From Marinibacterium anthonyi (GTDB taxonomy: Bacteria > Pseudomonadota > Alphaproteobacteria > Rhodobacterales > Rhodobacteraceae), in contig CP031585.1 of the NCBI GenBank assembly GCA_003217735.2, positions 4,203,501-4,267,500 of the forward strand: a DNA stretch of 64,000 nucleotides, in the 5' to 3' direction. Made by a program: the position numbers and the translations under genes. Positions within the stretch are counted from its first letter, which is position 1; the number at the start of each line of letters is the position of its first letter. Below, one piece after another: positions 39,625 to 49,135 of the stretch. The notes below the pieces were generated by a model. The model was not told the origin of the DNA, ran no database searches, and saw nothing but the letters and a program-made list of their open reading frames with translations.

Positions 39625-39990
39625 TTACCCCAGCAACTTTCTGGTGACGGCAATCAGCTTGTCGGCATCGAATGGCTTGTTGATCCACCCGGTCGCGCCC
39701 GCGGCCTTGCCTTTCGCCTTCATGTCGGGGGACGATTCCGTCGTGAGCATCACGATCGGAATACCGCTGCCCGCCGCGTCGCTGCGCGCCCGCGTGATGA
39801 AGTCCAGCCCGTTCATCACCGGCATGTTCAGATCGGTGATCACAAGCGCAGGCCGCGTAGCGCGCAGTTTTTCCAGCCCATCGGCACCGTTTTCGGCCCC
39901 GACCACCCGGTACCCCTGAGGCTCGAGCGTGAAACTCACCATGTCGCGCACGGCCTTGCTGTCGTCGATCGTCAGAATCGTCTTGCTCAT
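39625..39990 (-). CDS. cheY: Chemotaxis response regulator CheY
   Basis: A single-domain receiver of 121 residues. The acidic pocket is in LTIDDSKAVRDM, the phospho-acceptor is Asp 53 in VITDLNMPVMNG, the switch Thr is in VMLTTESS, and the conserved Lys is in INKPFDADK. It matches motor-binding CheY proteins in size. No flagellar gene lies in the window, so its output target must be elsewhere. It follows the STAS gene by 14 nt and is followed by cheA after 4 nt. Confidence 0.95.
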   Translation of the reverse strand: MSKTILTIDDSKAVRDMVSFTLEPQGYRVVGAENGADGLEKLRATRPALVITDLNMPVMNGLDFITRARSDAAGSGIPIVMLTTESSPDMKAKGKAAGATGWINKPFDADKLIAVTRKLLG

Positions 39991-40004
39991 TGAGTGCTCC
40001 GGTC

Positions 40005-40247
40005 TCAGGCGCTGGTTTTGGAGATCAGGTCCGTCGCGTTCGGTCCAAAGCTGACCTCGTCCCGGCCCTCGACAGCCCGCGCCGCAGCAAAAAGCAACTG
40101 CAACGCGACCTGGGTTGGTGCGGCTTCGCTCACTTCCAATGTCGCGGCCTCGTCATCCTCAAGACCCGCGAGCCAGTCGGATATGGCCTGAGCAGCATCT
40201 TTAGCACCGGCGACATCAAGATCGCCTTCAAGGACCATGTCCGTCAT
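40005..40247 (-). CDS. Small STAS-like protein heading the che operon
   Basis: An 80-residue protein whose pattern VAGAKDAAQAISDWL and VALQLLFAAARAVEG resembles a minimal STAS (anti-sigma factor antagonist) domain; the segment aligns with the usual D-S/T-x-x-LQLL helix start. The residue normally phosphorylated (Ser/Thr after Asp) reads APTQVALQLL, so a Thr is near but the Asp is missing. Genes of this kind often lead alphaproteobacterial che operons. The start could be the ATG at 40247 or the one three codons on. Its function in signalling is unknown. Confidence 0.8.
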   Translation of the reverse strand: MTDMVLEGDLDVAGAKDAAQAISDWLAGLEDDEAATLEVSEAAPTQVALQLLFAAARAVEGRDEVSFGPNATDLISKTSA

Positions 40248-40427
40248 TTCAGCCCTCGTCCGGTTTGCGGCGTTGTCATCTGTTCGGTCGTTGGCGGTAG
40301 TTTTCGGCCAAAAACCTTAATGCACCGTTCCCCTGAAATTAGAATTCTCCCTAAACCGGACATGTCATTTTACGGCTTGTTCATCCCCTGCCTGCAGGTT
40401 GCGCTAAGTGGAGCGGGAAGATGAATC
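40248..40427. promoter_or_regulatory. Divergent control region of the che operon
   Basis: The 180 nt between the divergent STAS and receptor-like genes must hold both promoters. The region is AT-richer than average (GAAATTAGAATTCTCCC and TAGTTTTCGGCC segments). I see no perfect CtrA, LexA or sigma-54 site. No gene is present. Confidence 0.45.
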
Positions 40428-42101
40428 ATGACAGCATTTGACACTGGCCAGATGGCTGACACGACACCGATTTCCGGCCAGTCCCCCGATGTCGGGGGAT
40501 TGTCCCGCTCACTTGCCGGGGCGGCGGTGACAGCCTTTGCTTCGGTCGTCGACCAGATGGGCCGTATTCGCGACCTCCATGGCGAGATCTGTCGAAACCT
40601 GGACCACTTCGCCGACCTGATCGGCAGCCGCGATGGCGACCATGCCGTGATCGACACGCTGGAGGCCGATGTTCAGCGCCTCGGCGCGGCCCTGACCCAC
40701 TTTTGCGACCTGGCCGTAAGCCCCGCGGCACGGGGCCAGGCGCGCGCCGCCCGTGTCGAGCTTGAAGCGATCGAGAAATGCAGTCACATCCTGACCGCGA
40801 TCGCTTCCCTGATGGGCACGACAATCGCCTCGCTCGGGCTTGATAACCTTGACGGTTTCATCGCGGAACTGCGCCGGACGGCAGCCTCGATCAAGGAATC
40901 CGCCGACAAGGTGACTGGGCATCTGGGCCATCTTGATGATCGCGGTGATGAGCTTGTGGAAAGCTGCGAAAGGGCACGCGCCATTCTGGCCGACCTGCCC
41001 GTCCGGTTCGCCTCCCCCCGCGAACGGCTTGATCAGCTCGCCCTGGACGAAGCCGGCGTCGCGGCGGAACTGTCCGACCGGGCCCGGCGGTTGACCAGTG
41101 ACGGGCACTCTCATCTCAAGTCCTTCATCACCGCCATGCAGTTTTCGGACAGGCTGGCACAGCGGCTGGATCACCTTGCCACGATGCTGGGCACCCCGGG
41201 TGGCGCGGTGGAACGGCTGGCCGCCGCGCAGGCGCGGCGTTGTGTCGGCGACATCAGGGACGTATCGCAAGAAGTCCGGGGAACCATCAAACTGCTTGCC
41301 GGGCTGGGCCACGAGGGCGCGCGCGTCTTTTCCGAAGGCCGGCTGGCGACCACGATCGCCGAGGCGCTTGCCGCGCGGGCGCAGATGACAGGGCTGGTCA
41401 CCGAGGAACTCAGCTCGGTGCAGAACGTGGTCGAAACGGCCCGGTCGGCCGCCGCCTGCACCACCGAAATGGCGACCGCAACAGCGGACAGTTTCAACGG
41501 ATTGAAGGATGCGTCGAAGAACCTTGCCCTGGCGTCCTACAACTCGCTGCTGGTTTCGAACCGCTACAGCCAGGCATGCGGGCCGATGAAGGTTCTCTCC
41601 AAGGAAGTGCGCCAGATCGCCACCGATTGCCTGGACGCTGTCGACCGGGCTCAGGCGGTGATAGAACATATCACGCATGGCAGCGAACAGGCCCAGACGG
41701 ACATGGCGCAATCCACCATCGGTCTGAAGACCCGGATCGAGGCGTTCAGGGATCAAACGGAAACCGGTGCCGAACGGCTTGAGACCATCAACCAGATGCG
41801 CGAGACGTCAAGCACCTGTGCGCAATCGCTGCTTTTTATGGTCGACGCGGTGACCGAAAGCATGGACCGCGTCGAAGCCGTTGCCAACCAGCTCGATCAG
41901 CTGGCCGGCACGCTGGAAGCATCGCCCCAAAGCGGCGCCAATCCGGATCCGGCCCGGATCAACGCGATCTGGGCCAGCTACACGATGGAAGAAGAACGTC
42001 AGGTCCACGCCCAGGTCTTCGCGAGCATGCCGGGTATCGAGATCAACGTCGCAGCCAAAGCCGACGCGTCGGATGACGATATAGACGACATGCTTTTCTG
42101 A
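40428..42101 (+). CDS. Soluble receptor-like protein with a degenerate MCP signalling domain
   Basis: A 557-residue, almost entirely helical protein without membrane segments or a signal peptide. Around residues 355-395 it reads SKNLALASYNSLLVSNRYSQ followed by MKVLSKEVRQIA, which aligns with the MCP hairpin tip (TNLLALNAAIEAARAGE then GFAVVADEVRKLA). The Asn-Ala-Ala-x-Glu-Ala-Ala-Arg-Ala core is replaced. The rest is predicted coiled coil (RLGAALTHFCDL, DRLAQRLDHLATMLG). The C-terminus is acidic (DDDIDDMLF). It is divergent from the che operon. It may be a structural member of the array or a decoy; I know no precise family name. Confidence 0.85.
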   Translation: MTAFDTGQMADTTPISGQSPDVGGLSRSLAGAAVTAFASVVDQMGRIRDLHGEICRNLDHFADLIGSRDGDHAVIDTLEADVQRLGAALTHFCDLAVSPAARGQARAARVELEAIEKCSHILTAIASLMGTTIASLGLDNLDGFIAELRRTAASIKESADKVTGHLGHLDDRGDELVESCERARAILADLPVRFASPRERLDQLALDEAGVAAELSDRARRLTSDGHSHLKSFITAMQFSDRLAQRLDHLATMLGTPGGAVERLAAAQARRCVGDIRDVSQEVRGTIKLLAGLGHEGARVFSEGRLATTIAEALAARAQMTGLVTEELSSVQNVVETARSAAACTTEMATATADSFNGLKDASKNLALASYNSLLVSNRYSQACGPMKVLSKEVRQIATDCLDAVDRAQAVIEHITHGSEQAQTDMAQSTIGLKTRIEAFRDQTETGAERLETINQMRETSSTCAQSLLFMVDAVTESMDRVEAVANQLDQLAGTLEASPQSGANPDPARINAIWASYTMEEERQVHAQVFASMPGIEINVAAKADASDDDIDDMLF

Positions 42102-42120
42102 CGGCACTTCCACCAGGACC

Positions 42121-42166
42121 GCAACAAGAAAGGCCGGATCCCGCAGGACCCGGCCTTTCTTGTTGC
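42121..42166. terminator. Bidirectional hairpin terminator
   Basis: A perfect 17-bp stem (42121-42137 with 42150-42166; GCAACAAGAAAGGCCGG) with a 12-nt loop lies between two convergent genes. A T-rich arm (CCTTTCTTGTTGC) follows the GC core on both strands, so it can end transcription from either side. Confidence 0.9.
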
Positions 42167-42182
42167 ACGGGGACCTTCGCCG

Positions 42183-43364
42183 TCAGGCGGCGCGGGCCTC
42201 CGACGGATCCGTGGTGCGTACCAGATTGCCGTCCTCGTCGCGGAATCCGTCGATCAGATCGCGCAGCGCTTCGGCGCTTTCCGTCAGCATCGAGGTGGTG
42301 CCCGCGGCCTTCTGGGCCGCCGCCGCGTTGGCCTGGATCACGCGGTCCAACTCGCTGATGGCCGAGTTAATCTGTTCCGAGCCGATCCGCTGTTCCTGGG
42401 TCGCCGCCGAAATCTCCTGCACCAGGTCGGCGGTGCGCTGGATCTCGGGCACCAGCGAGGTCAACTCTTCGCCGGCCTTGCCCGATGTCTCGGCCGTGGA
42501 CCGCGACAGCGCGACGATCTCGTCGGCCGCCACCTGGCTGCGTTCGGCAAGGCGGCGCACCTCGGCCGCGACGATGGCAAAGCCGCGCCCGTGCGACCCC
42601 GCGCGCGCGGCCTCGACCGCCGCGTTCAGCGCCAGAAGGTCGGTCTGGCGCGCGATCTCCTGGATGATGTTGATCTTCTCGGCGATGGTCTTCATCGCTT
42701 CGACCGCCTCCTGCACGATATCGGCCGAGGCGCGCGCCTGTTGCAGCGACCGTGTCGCGATCTTCTCGGTCTGCGAGGCGTTCTCGGCATTCTGGCGGAT
42801 ATTGGCGGTCATCTGCTCCATCGAGGAGCTGGCTTCCTGGGCGGCGGAGGCCTGTTCTGTGGCGCCTTCGCTGACGCGGGTCACGGCGGCCGACAGATCG
42901 GTACAGCCGCTCAGCACGTTGTCGGCGCTGAAACTGACCTGGCCCAGCAGGCTTTCAAGCGCCGCGTATTCCTGGCTGATGTTGCGCACGAAAGCCGCGT
43001 AGGCCCAGGACCCGCCCACCTTCATCTTGGACAGGGCCAGCGACACCGACACCTCGGTCCCGTCCTTGCGGTAAAGCTGCAGATCGCGGCTGGAACCGAC
43101 GATCTTGTCGTTGCCGGTGCGGCGGTTGGTTTCGACGTAATTGTCATGCGGTGGCTGGTGTTCGCGCGGCACCAGCATCTTGACGTTGTGGCCCATAACT
43201 TCCTCGCGCCGGTAGCCCCACAGCTCCTCTGCGGCGGCATTGAAAAAGATGACCCGGTTGGACGTGTCGATCACCACGACTGCGTCGATCGCACTTTCCA
43301 GCGTCGCAAGGGCCATGGACCCCGGCAGCGTGTCCTTCTTGGTGGTCCGGTTGGAGAAACGCAT
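42183..43364 (-). CDS. Cytoplasmic PAS-domain methyl-accepting chemotaxis protein
   Basis: A 393-residue soluble receptor. The PAS domain covers residues about 17-135 ([49 protein letters not shown]). The MCP signalling domain follows, with the tip [20 protein letters not shown]. Its tip is nearly identical to that of the transmembrane receptor at 35225, consistent with a shared array. No membrane helix is present. The PAS ligand is unknown; there is no clear haem or flavin signature. GGGAAGATCAG precedes the ATG. Confidence 0.93.
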   Translation of the reverse strand: MRFSNRTTKKDTLPGSMALATLESAIDAVVVIDTSNRVIFFNAAAEELWGYRREEVMGHNVKMLVPREHQPPHDNYVETNRRTGNDKIVGSSRDLQLYRKDGTEVSVSLALSKMKVGGSWAYAAFVRNISQEYAALESLLGQVSFSADNVLSGCTDLSAAVTRVSEGATEQASAAQEASSSMEQMTANIRQNAENASQTEKIATRSLQQARASADIVQEAVEAMKTIAEKINIIQEIARQTDLLALNAAVEAARAGSHGRGFAIVAAEVRRLAERSQVAADEIVALSRSTAETSGKAGEELTSLVPEIQRTADLVQEISAATQEQRIGSEQINSAISELDRVIQANAAAAQKAAGTTSMLTESAEALRDLIDGFRDEDGNLVRTTDPSEARAA

Positions 43365-43811
43365 CTGATCTTCCCTTGCTCGACTCCATTCGGGCCGAGG
43401 TTAGTCAAAGCATCTTTTCGAAACCCTAATGCGACAGGCCCGAATGGGTAAAATCCTGCCTTTTCGACGCGTCCATCCACGCCATCGAACAGATTTTCCT
43501 CCGGCGACCCGCCATGGATCATTCCTCCCCCCCCGATTCTGGCCGAAACGGCGTCATTTTCCACCGGCAAGCCGGATTAATCGTCTTTTGACCGAGTTTC
43601 GAATCTTCATCGGTCGCCCCATTGATGCCCCCCGGTCAAGGATTGGCGTCGATCGCCCGGAACCGCAGCCCAAGTTTCTAGCGTTAAAGGAAAAATCACC
43701 GGTTTCACGCGGGCGTGAGCCACTTCGTCGCTTCCCACACGGGAATCGCGTCACAAAAGTGTAGTTCAGGGCCGCTACGCCCCAAGACAAACGACACCAA
43801 TGGGGGAAACC
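43365..43811. other. 447-nt intergenic region between the PAS receptor and the ABC operon
   Basis: This is a divergent promoter region serving both neighbours. A short open frame on the minus strand (43554-43823) has no ribosome binding site and overlaps the transporter start, so it is not called. Hyphenated dyads such as TTTCACGCGGGCGTGAGCC near 43702 could be operators, but none is strong. A ribosome binding site (TGGGGGAAACC) immediately precedes the ABC transporter ATG. Confidence 0.4.
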
Positions 43812-45854
43812 ATGACACGTCACTTTCTGACCACGACCGCGATCCTGCTCATCGCGGGCGCGGCCCGGGCGAATTGCCCGGCCGTCACGCTAGCCGACGA
43901 CATGGGCGTCGCGCCCGGTGCCTTTCCGCAGCAATACGATCTGGCCGAATTCGAAACGGCCGCCGGCTGCGAAATGGAATTTTCGGAAAACCCCGAGATG
44001 GCCGACCTGAACCGCACGATCCAGGGCAATCCCGACCTGCCCCCCCTGGCCGATCGCCTGCCGGAAGAACCACTTGTGATTGTGCCCTATGATGCCATCG
44101 GCACATACGGCGGCACGTTCGATGCGCTGTCCAATGCCACCGAGGCCGGCACCTCGGACTTCCTGTCGGTGCGCCACGTGAACCTGGTGCGCTATTCCGA
44201 CGACCTGGAAACCATCGTTCCGAACGTGGCCAAGTCCTGGGAATGGAACGACGATTTCACCGAACTGACGATCACGCTCCGCAAGGGTCACAAATGGTCG
44301 GACGGCGAACCGTTCACTTCGGAAGACGTGCGGTTCTACTTCGAGAACCTGGCGCTGGATCCCAATATCATCGAAAAGCCCAAGGATTACGTCCTGGCCG
44401 GGGGCGAGCCGATCCAGGTCGAGGTCATCGACGACCAGATCTTCAAGCTGAAGCTCGCAGCGCCCAAACCGGGCCTTCTGGCGCATTTCGCCACCTCCTA
44501 CGCCCAGCCCTTCCAGCCCGCGCATTACCTGGGCCAGTTCCACCCGGCGCTGACCCCGGATGCGGACGCCAAGGCCAAGGAATACGGCTATGAAAGCGGC
44601 TATGACCTGATCAACGCGTACTACGGTGCCTCCGACTGGACCGACACGCCGACGCCGATGCTGCGCGATCCGGAAAAGGCCGCTCAGCTGCCCTTCGGCA
44701 CCCAGCCCACGCTGGAAAGCCACATCTACGTCAGCGACACGACCGAAGGCCGCAAGCTGGTCGCCAACCCCTATTTCTTCCAGGTGGACACCACCGGCCA
44801 GCAGCTGCCCTACATTTCCCGCCAGGACGAATTGTTCAAGAACGACAACGAGGTCCGCGTGCTGGCCCTGGTCAACGGCGAGGTCGATTACAAGGCGCAG
44901 TCGCTGCAATTGCCCTCGGCGCCCATCCTGCTGGAGAACCAGGAAAAGGGCGGTTACACGATCCAGCTCAAGCCCACCATCGCGCTGCCGGCGTTTTCCT
45001 TCAACGTGACGTCCACGGACGAAACCAAGCGCGCGGTCTTCAACACCATCGACTTCCGCAAGGCGATGTCGCTGGCGATCAACCGTGACGAACTGAACGA
45101 GATCGCCTTTTTCGGCCTCGGCACGCCCCAGACCTACCTGGGCTTCTCGCCGATCCCCGATTTCGCGGCCGAATTCACCGATGCCGGCACCGCCTTCGAC
45201 GCCGACCAGGCCAAGGCCATGCTGGACGAGATCGGTGTCGTGGACGCAGATGGCGACGGGTTCCGCGACCTGCCGGACGGACAGAAGATCACGCTGAACC
45301 TGCAGTTCTCGACCCAGGGCATCGGCGGCGAAGTGGTTGAACTGGTGGCGCAATACTGGGCCGACGTGGGCATGAACACCACCGTCAAGGAAGTCACGCC
45401 CGACGAATACCGCGCCGCGCAATCGGCCAATGAACTCGACGTGCAGATCTGGCAGCAGGGCACGCCCGTGGCCATCGCGCTGGGGTCGTCGGAACGGTTC
45501 GTGCCGCCTTACGGGTCCTATTTCGACCACCGCGTCGGCATGGGCTGGGCGGAATGGATCGACAGCGACGGCGCGTCGGGTATCGAGCCGCCGCAATATG
45601 CCAAGGACATGATCGACGACATCGACGCCTTCCAGCAGGCCATCCCCGGATCGCCCGAAGCCGCCGGGATCGGCAAGCGGATCGCGAAGAACTTCGCCGA
45701 CAACATGCTCTTCATCGGCACCGTCAACGCGCCCGCGCCGATCTATGTCCGCAACGGCCTGAAGAACGTGCCCGAGTTCAAGACCTGGAGCTACGAGTAC
45801 TACCGCACCTATCCCTATCGCCCGACGCAGTGGTTCCTCGCCGAGGACAACTGA
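43812..45854 (+). CDS. Oligopeptide-type ABC transporter substrate-binding protein
   Basis: A large SBP_bac_5 family periplasmic binding protein of 680 residues. The ATG at 43812 follows TGGGGGAAACC and is chosen over one four codons upstream. The signal peptide is MTRHFLTTTAILLIAGAARA. Family text includes VPNVAKSWEWNDDFTELTIT, LRKGHKWSDGEPFTSEDVRF and FRKAMSLAINRDELNEI. At 680 residues it is longer than OppA-type proteins (about 540) and resembles a subgroup common in rhizobia and Rhodobacterales; the ligand is unpredictable. It heads the operon. Confidence 0.93.
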   Translation: MTRHFLTTTAILLIAGAARANCPAVTLADDMGVAPGAFPQQYDLAEFETAAGCEMEFSENPEMADLNRTIQGNPDLPPLADRLPEEPLVIVPYDAIGTYGGTFDALSNATEAGTSDFLSVRHVNLVRYSDDLETIVPNVAKSWEWNDDFTELTITLRKGHKWSDGEPFTSEDVRFYFENLALDPNIIEKPKDYVLAGGEPIQVEVIDDQIFKLKLAAPKPGLLAHFATSYAQPFQPAHYLGQFHPALTPDADAKAKEYGYESGYDLINAYYGASDWTDTPTPMLRDPEKAAQLPFGTQPTLESHIYVSDTTEGRKLVANPYFFQVDTTGQQLPYISRQDELFKNDNEVRVLALVNGEVDYKAQSLQLPSAPILLENQEKGGYTIQLKPTIALPAFSFNVTSTDETKRAVFNTIDFRKAMSLAINRDELNEIAFFGLGTPQTYLGFSPIPDFAAEFTDAGTAFDADQAKAMLDEIGVVDADGDGFRDLPDGQKITLNLQFSTQGIGGEVVELVAQYWADVGMNTTVKEVTPDEYRAAQSANELDVQIWQQGTPVAIALGSSERFVPPYGSYFDHRVGMGWAEWIDSDGASGIEPPQYAKDMIDDIDAFQQAIPGSPEAAGIGKRIAKNFADNMLFIGTVNAPAPIYVRNGLKNVPEFKTWSYEYYRTYPYRPTQWFLAEDN

Positions 45855-45879
45855 GCCGCCGAATTGGGCAAATGACCGG

Positions 45880-45907
45880 GGACCGGGGGTCGAAAGGCAC
45901 CCGGTCC
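45880..45907 (+). terminator. Intercistronic hairpin between the binding protein and permease genes
   Basis: An 8-bp stem GGACCGGG / CCCGGTCC with a 12-nt loop begins 26 nt after the binding-protein stop and lies 63 nt before the permease start. Such hairpins often protect the 3' end of the binding-protein mRNA and reduce read-through, giving more binding protein than permease. Confidence 0.65.
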
Positions 45908-45969
45908 TTGCAGAATGGCACGGGGGTCCGAGACGCTCGGTCTCATAAGAAACGCATAAGGCGGACGCC

Positions 45970-46974
45970 ATGGCCAATTTCATACGGTTCGTCATCATTC
46001 GGGCGGCGCTTGCACTCACGACCCTGTTGCTGGTGTCGCTGATCGTCTTCTCGCTGATGGAACTGGTGCCGGGCGATTGCGCCGAACGCTACCTGGCGTA
46101 CAAGAACACCCAAGGTCAGAACCTGACCCGCGACGACATCGATGCCGAACGCGCGCGGCTGGGGCTGGACCGGCCGTTCCTGGTGCGCTGGGGCGGCTGG
46201 GTCGCAGGCGCCTTCGTGGGCGAATTCGGCGACAGCTGCATCCTGCGCGTCTCGATCAGCCAGCTGCTGGGCAACAAGTTCCTGATCTCGGCCGCGATCT
46301 GCTTTGCCTCGCTGTTCCTGGCCTATCTCATCGCCATACCGGTGGGGATCTACGCGGCGTCCGCGCGAAATCCGTGGGTCAACAACATCCTGCGCTTCGT
46401 GTCCTACCTGGGCCTTGCCATGCCGAACTTCCTGCTGGCGCTGATCGTCATGCTGATCTCGACGGTCTATTTCGGCGACAGCATGTCCGGCCTCTTTTCC
46501 AAGGAATACCGCGATGCCGCCTGGTCGATGGCCAAGCTGTGGGATTTCCTGTCGCGCGCCTGGTTGCCGGTCTTCATCCTGGGCTGGTCGGCCACCGCAT
46601 TCGCGCTGCAGACCGTGCGCGCGCTGATGCTGGACGAGAACGACAAGCTTTACGTCACCGCCGCGCGCGCGCGCGGGCTGTACGGACGGCAGTTGCGATG
46701 GCGCTATCCTGCGCGGCACGCGCTGGGGCCGATCGTCAATTCGCTGGGGTTCGACCTGAACCGCATCTTCAACGAATTGCCCATCGTCGCGGTGATCCTG
46801 ACCCTGACCGAAGCCGGATCCCTCCTGCTGGAAGCGCTGGCGCGATCCAATGACCAGCAACTGGCGGGCGCGATCATCTTCCTGCTGACCGCGACCATCG
46901 TGGCGCTGAATTTCGTCACCGACATCGCGCTGGCCTTCATCGACCCTCGGGTCCGCAAATCGGTGATGGGGTAA
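45970..46974 (+). CDS. Peptide ABC transporter permease (DppB-like)
   Basis: A 334-residue inner-membrane permease of the BPD_transp_1 family. The N-terminal helix IIRAALALTTLLLVSLIVFS is followed by about six helices. The cytoplasmic EAA-type loop reads LYVTAARARGLYGRQL. The periplasmic segment after helix 1 contains a Cys (APGDCAERYLAYKN-like), as in the closest peptide permeases. It pairs with the permease 5 nt downstream. Confidence 0.93.
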   Translation: MANFIRFVIIRAALALTTLLLVSLIVFSLMELVPGDCAERYLAYKNTQGQNLTRDDIDAERARLGLDRPFLVRWGGWVAGAFVGEFGDSCILRVSISQLLGNKFLISAAICFASLFLAYLIAIPVGIYAASARNPWVNNILRFVSYLGLAMPNFLLALIVMLISTVYFGDSMSGLFSKEYRDAAWSMAKLWDFLSRAWLPVFILGWSATAFALQTVRALMLDENDKLYVTAARARGLYGRQLRWRYPARHALGPIVNSLGFDLNRIFNELPIVAVILTLTEAGSLLLEALARSNDQQLAGAIIFLLTATIVALNFVTDIALAFIDPRVRKSVMG

Positions 46975-46979
46975 CACAC

Positions 46980-48110
46980 ATGGCCAAGACGACACCCATC
47001 ACCCAGAAGCGCAAGGAGGCCTATTACACGGCCTCCCAGCGTCAGTTGATCTGGGCCCGTTTTCGGCGCAACACCTCGGCCATGATCGCCGCCTCGGTGC
47101 TGCTGACGCTGATCCTGACCGGCCTCTTCGCCGACGTGCTGGCGCCCTACAACCCGACCGTGGCCGGCGCCGACAAGGACTATACCAACGGCGCGCCGCA
47201 GATCCCGAAGTTCTGTGATCACAACGGCTGTTCCGCCCGGCCGTTCATCTACGGGGTCAAACGCGAACGGTCGATGGCGACGAATTTCCGCTGGGTGACC
47301 ACCGTCGATCCCGATGACCGCAAATACATCCGGTTCTTCATCCGGGGCGACGCATACCGCATGTTCGGCATCAAGGGCGACATCCACCTGTTCGGGGTTC
47401 AGGACGGCTTTGTGCACCTGTTCGGCACCGACGACCTGGGCAAGGACATCTTCAGCCGCACGCTGCACGCCATCAACACGTCCATGGCGGTCGGGACAAT
47501 GGGGGTCCTGATTTCCTTCGTGATGGCGCTGATCGTCGGGGGGGTGGCGGGCTATTTCGGGGGGATCACCGACGGCATCCTGCAAATGATCACGGATGCC
47601 ATCCGCACCGTGCCGGCGATCCCGCTGTTCATGGCGCTCGCGGCCTTCGTGCCCGACACATGGTCGGCGGAACAAAGGTTCTTCTTCATATCCATCATCC
47701 TGGGCTTCATCGGCTGGCCGACGCTGGCGCGCCGTGTTCGCACCCACCTGTTGGTCGAACGCAACCAGGAATACGTGCTGGCCGCCCAGCTGTGCGGCGC
47801 CAGCGCGGGCCACATCATCGCCCGCCACCTGCTGCCCAGCTTCACCAGCTACATCATCGTCGATCTGGTAATTTCCTTCCCCTACATGGTGCTGTCGGAA
47901 ACGGCGCTGTCGTTCATCGGGCTGGGCCTCAAGGACCCGGTGACGTCGCTTGGCGTGCTGCTGCAGAACACCACCAGCGCCGACGTGCTGCTGAACTACC
48001 AATGGTATTTCATCCCCGTGCTGTTCTTCATCGCGCTGGTCATGGCCTTCGTCTTTGTCGGCGACGGGCTGCGCGATGCCGCCGACCCCTATTCGGAGGC
48101 CCGCAAATGA
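46980..48110 (+). CDS. Peptide ABC transporter permease (DppC-like)
   Basis: A 376-residue permease. A DppC/OppC N-terminal motif (RQLIWARFRRNTSAMIAASV) precedes helix 1. An unusually long periplasmic loop of about 110 residues follows, with a Cys pair (CDHNGCS) and the conserved FGTDDLGKDIFSR. The EAA loop reads EYVLAAQLCGASAGHIIARH. The long loop is typical of a particular subgroup whose binding protein is also large. The stop overlaps the first ATPase start by 4 nt. Confidence 0.93.
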   Translation: MAKTTPITQKRKEAYYTASQRQLIWARFRRNTSAMIAASVLLTLILTGLFADVLAPYNPTVAGADKDYTNGAPQIPKFCDHNGCSARPFIYGVKRERSMATNFRWVTTVDPDDRKYIRFFIRGDAYRMFGIKGDIHLFGVQDGFVHLFGTDDLGKDIFSRTLHAINTSMAVGTMGVLISFVMALIVGGVAGYFGGITDGILQMITDAIRTVPAIPLFMALAAFVPDTWSAEQRFFFISIILGFIGWPTLARRVRTHLLVERNQEYVLAAQLCGASAGHIIARHLLPSFTSYIIVDLVISFPYMVLSETALSFIGLGLKDPVTSLGVLLQNTTSADVLLNYQWYFIPVLFFIALVMAFVFVGDGLRDAADPYSEARK

Positions 48111-49135
48111 CGCTGCTTTCTGTCCAGGACCTCGACATCAGGTTCCGCACCGACGAAGGGCTGGTCACGGCCGTCGACGGCATCTCCTTCGACATCGCGC
48201 CCGGAGAGGTGCTGGGGCTGGTCGGCGAAAGCGGGTCGGGCAAATCGGTGACGGCCAAGGCGCTGATGCAGCTGAACGGGCGCAACACGGTCTATGGGCC
48301 AGGCAGCCGGATCACGCTGGACACCGGCTATGGCGATCCGCTGGAGGTCCTGTCGCTGAAGCGCGAGAAGGACATGCGCCCCATTCGCGGCGGCGCGATT
48401 TCCATGATCTTCCAGGAACCGATGGCCAGCTTTGCGCCGGCCATCACCGTCGGCGACCAGATGGTCGAACAGCTGCTGATCCATACCGACATGGGCAAGA
48501 AGGAAGCACGGGACTATTCCATCCACATGCTGGACCGCGTGGGCATCACCGAACCGGCCCGGCGCATCGACCAGTACGTGTTCGAATATTCCGGCGGGAT
48601 GCGGCAACGGGCGATGATCGCCATGGCGCTGTCGACAAAACCCAAGCTGCTGATCGCCGACGAACCCACCACCGCGCTGGACGTGACGATCCAGGCGCAG
48701 GTGCTGGACCTGATGTCGGAACTGGTCGCCGAATTCGGCATGGGGATCCTGTTCATCACCCATGACCTGGGCGTCATCGCCCAGGTGGCCGACCGCGTGG
48801 CGGTGATGTACCTCGGGAGGATCATGGAGATGGGCCCGGTCCGCGACGTCATCCGCCACCCGGCCCATGCCTATACGCAGGGATTGCTGCGCGCCCTGCC
48901 CCAGCTTGACGACCTGGATGCACCGCTGGTGCCGATCCCGGGCGACATCCCATCGCCTTTGGAACGCCCGTCGGGCTGCGTTTTTCATCCGCGCAACGCG
49001 ACGTTGAAACCGGGATCGCGCTATGAAACCGAAATGCCGCCGCTGACCCAGGTGACCCCCGGCCACTACGCCGCCCTCTTCCCCGAAGACATCCCGGAAA
49101 TCAGGCCCGAAACAACGCCGGAGCGCGCCACATGA
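48107..49135 (+). CDS. Peptide ABC transporter ATPase (DppD-like)
   Basis: A 342-residue ATPase. The ATG at 48107 is confirmed by overlap with the previous stop; the longer open frame is antisense noise. Walker A is GESGSGKSVTAK, the signature is EYSGGMRQRAMIAMA, and Walker B is LLIADEPTTALDV. The C-terminal oligopeptide-transporter extension with GCVFHPRN indicates the Opp/Dpp family. It overlaps the second ATPase by 4 nt. Confidence 0.95.
   Translation: MTLLSVQDLDIRFRTDEGLVTAVDGISFDIAPGEVLGLVGESGSGKSVTAKALMQLNGRNTVYGPGSRITLDTGYGDPLEVLSLKREKDMRPIRGGAISMIFQEPMASFAPAITVGDQMVEQLLIHTDMGKKEARDYSIHMLDRVGITEPARRIDQYVFEYSGGMRQRAMIAMALSTKPKLLIADEPTTALDVTIQAQVLDLMSELVAEFGMGILFITHDLGVIAQVADRVAVMYLGRIMEMGPVRDVIRHPAHAYTQGLLRALPQLDDLDAPLVPIPGDIPSPLERPSGCVFHPRNATLKPGSRYETEMPPLTQVTPGHYAALFPEDIPEIRPETTPERAT

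Noticed and set aside
43554-43823. Small minus-strand frame before the ABC operon
   Set aside because: It runs across the transporter start region and lacks a ribosome binding site or conserved motif.
43890-46019. Minus-strand open frame of 709 codons
   Set aside because: It is antisense to the substrate-binding protein gene, with no family motif or ribosome binding site.
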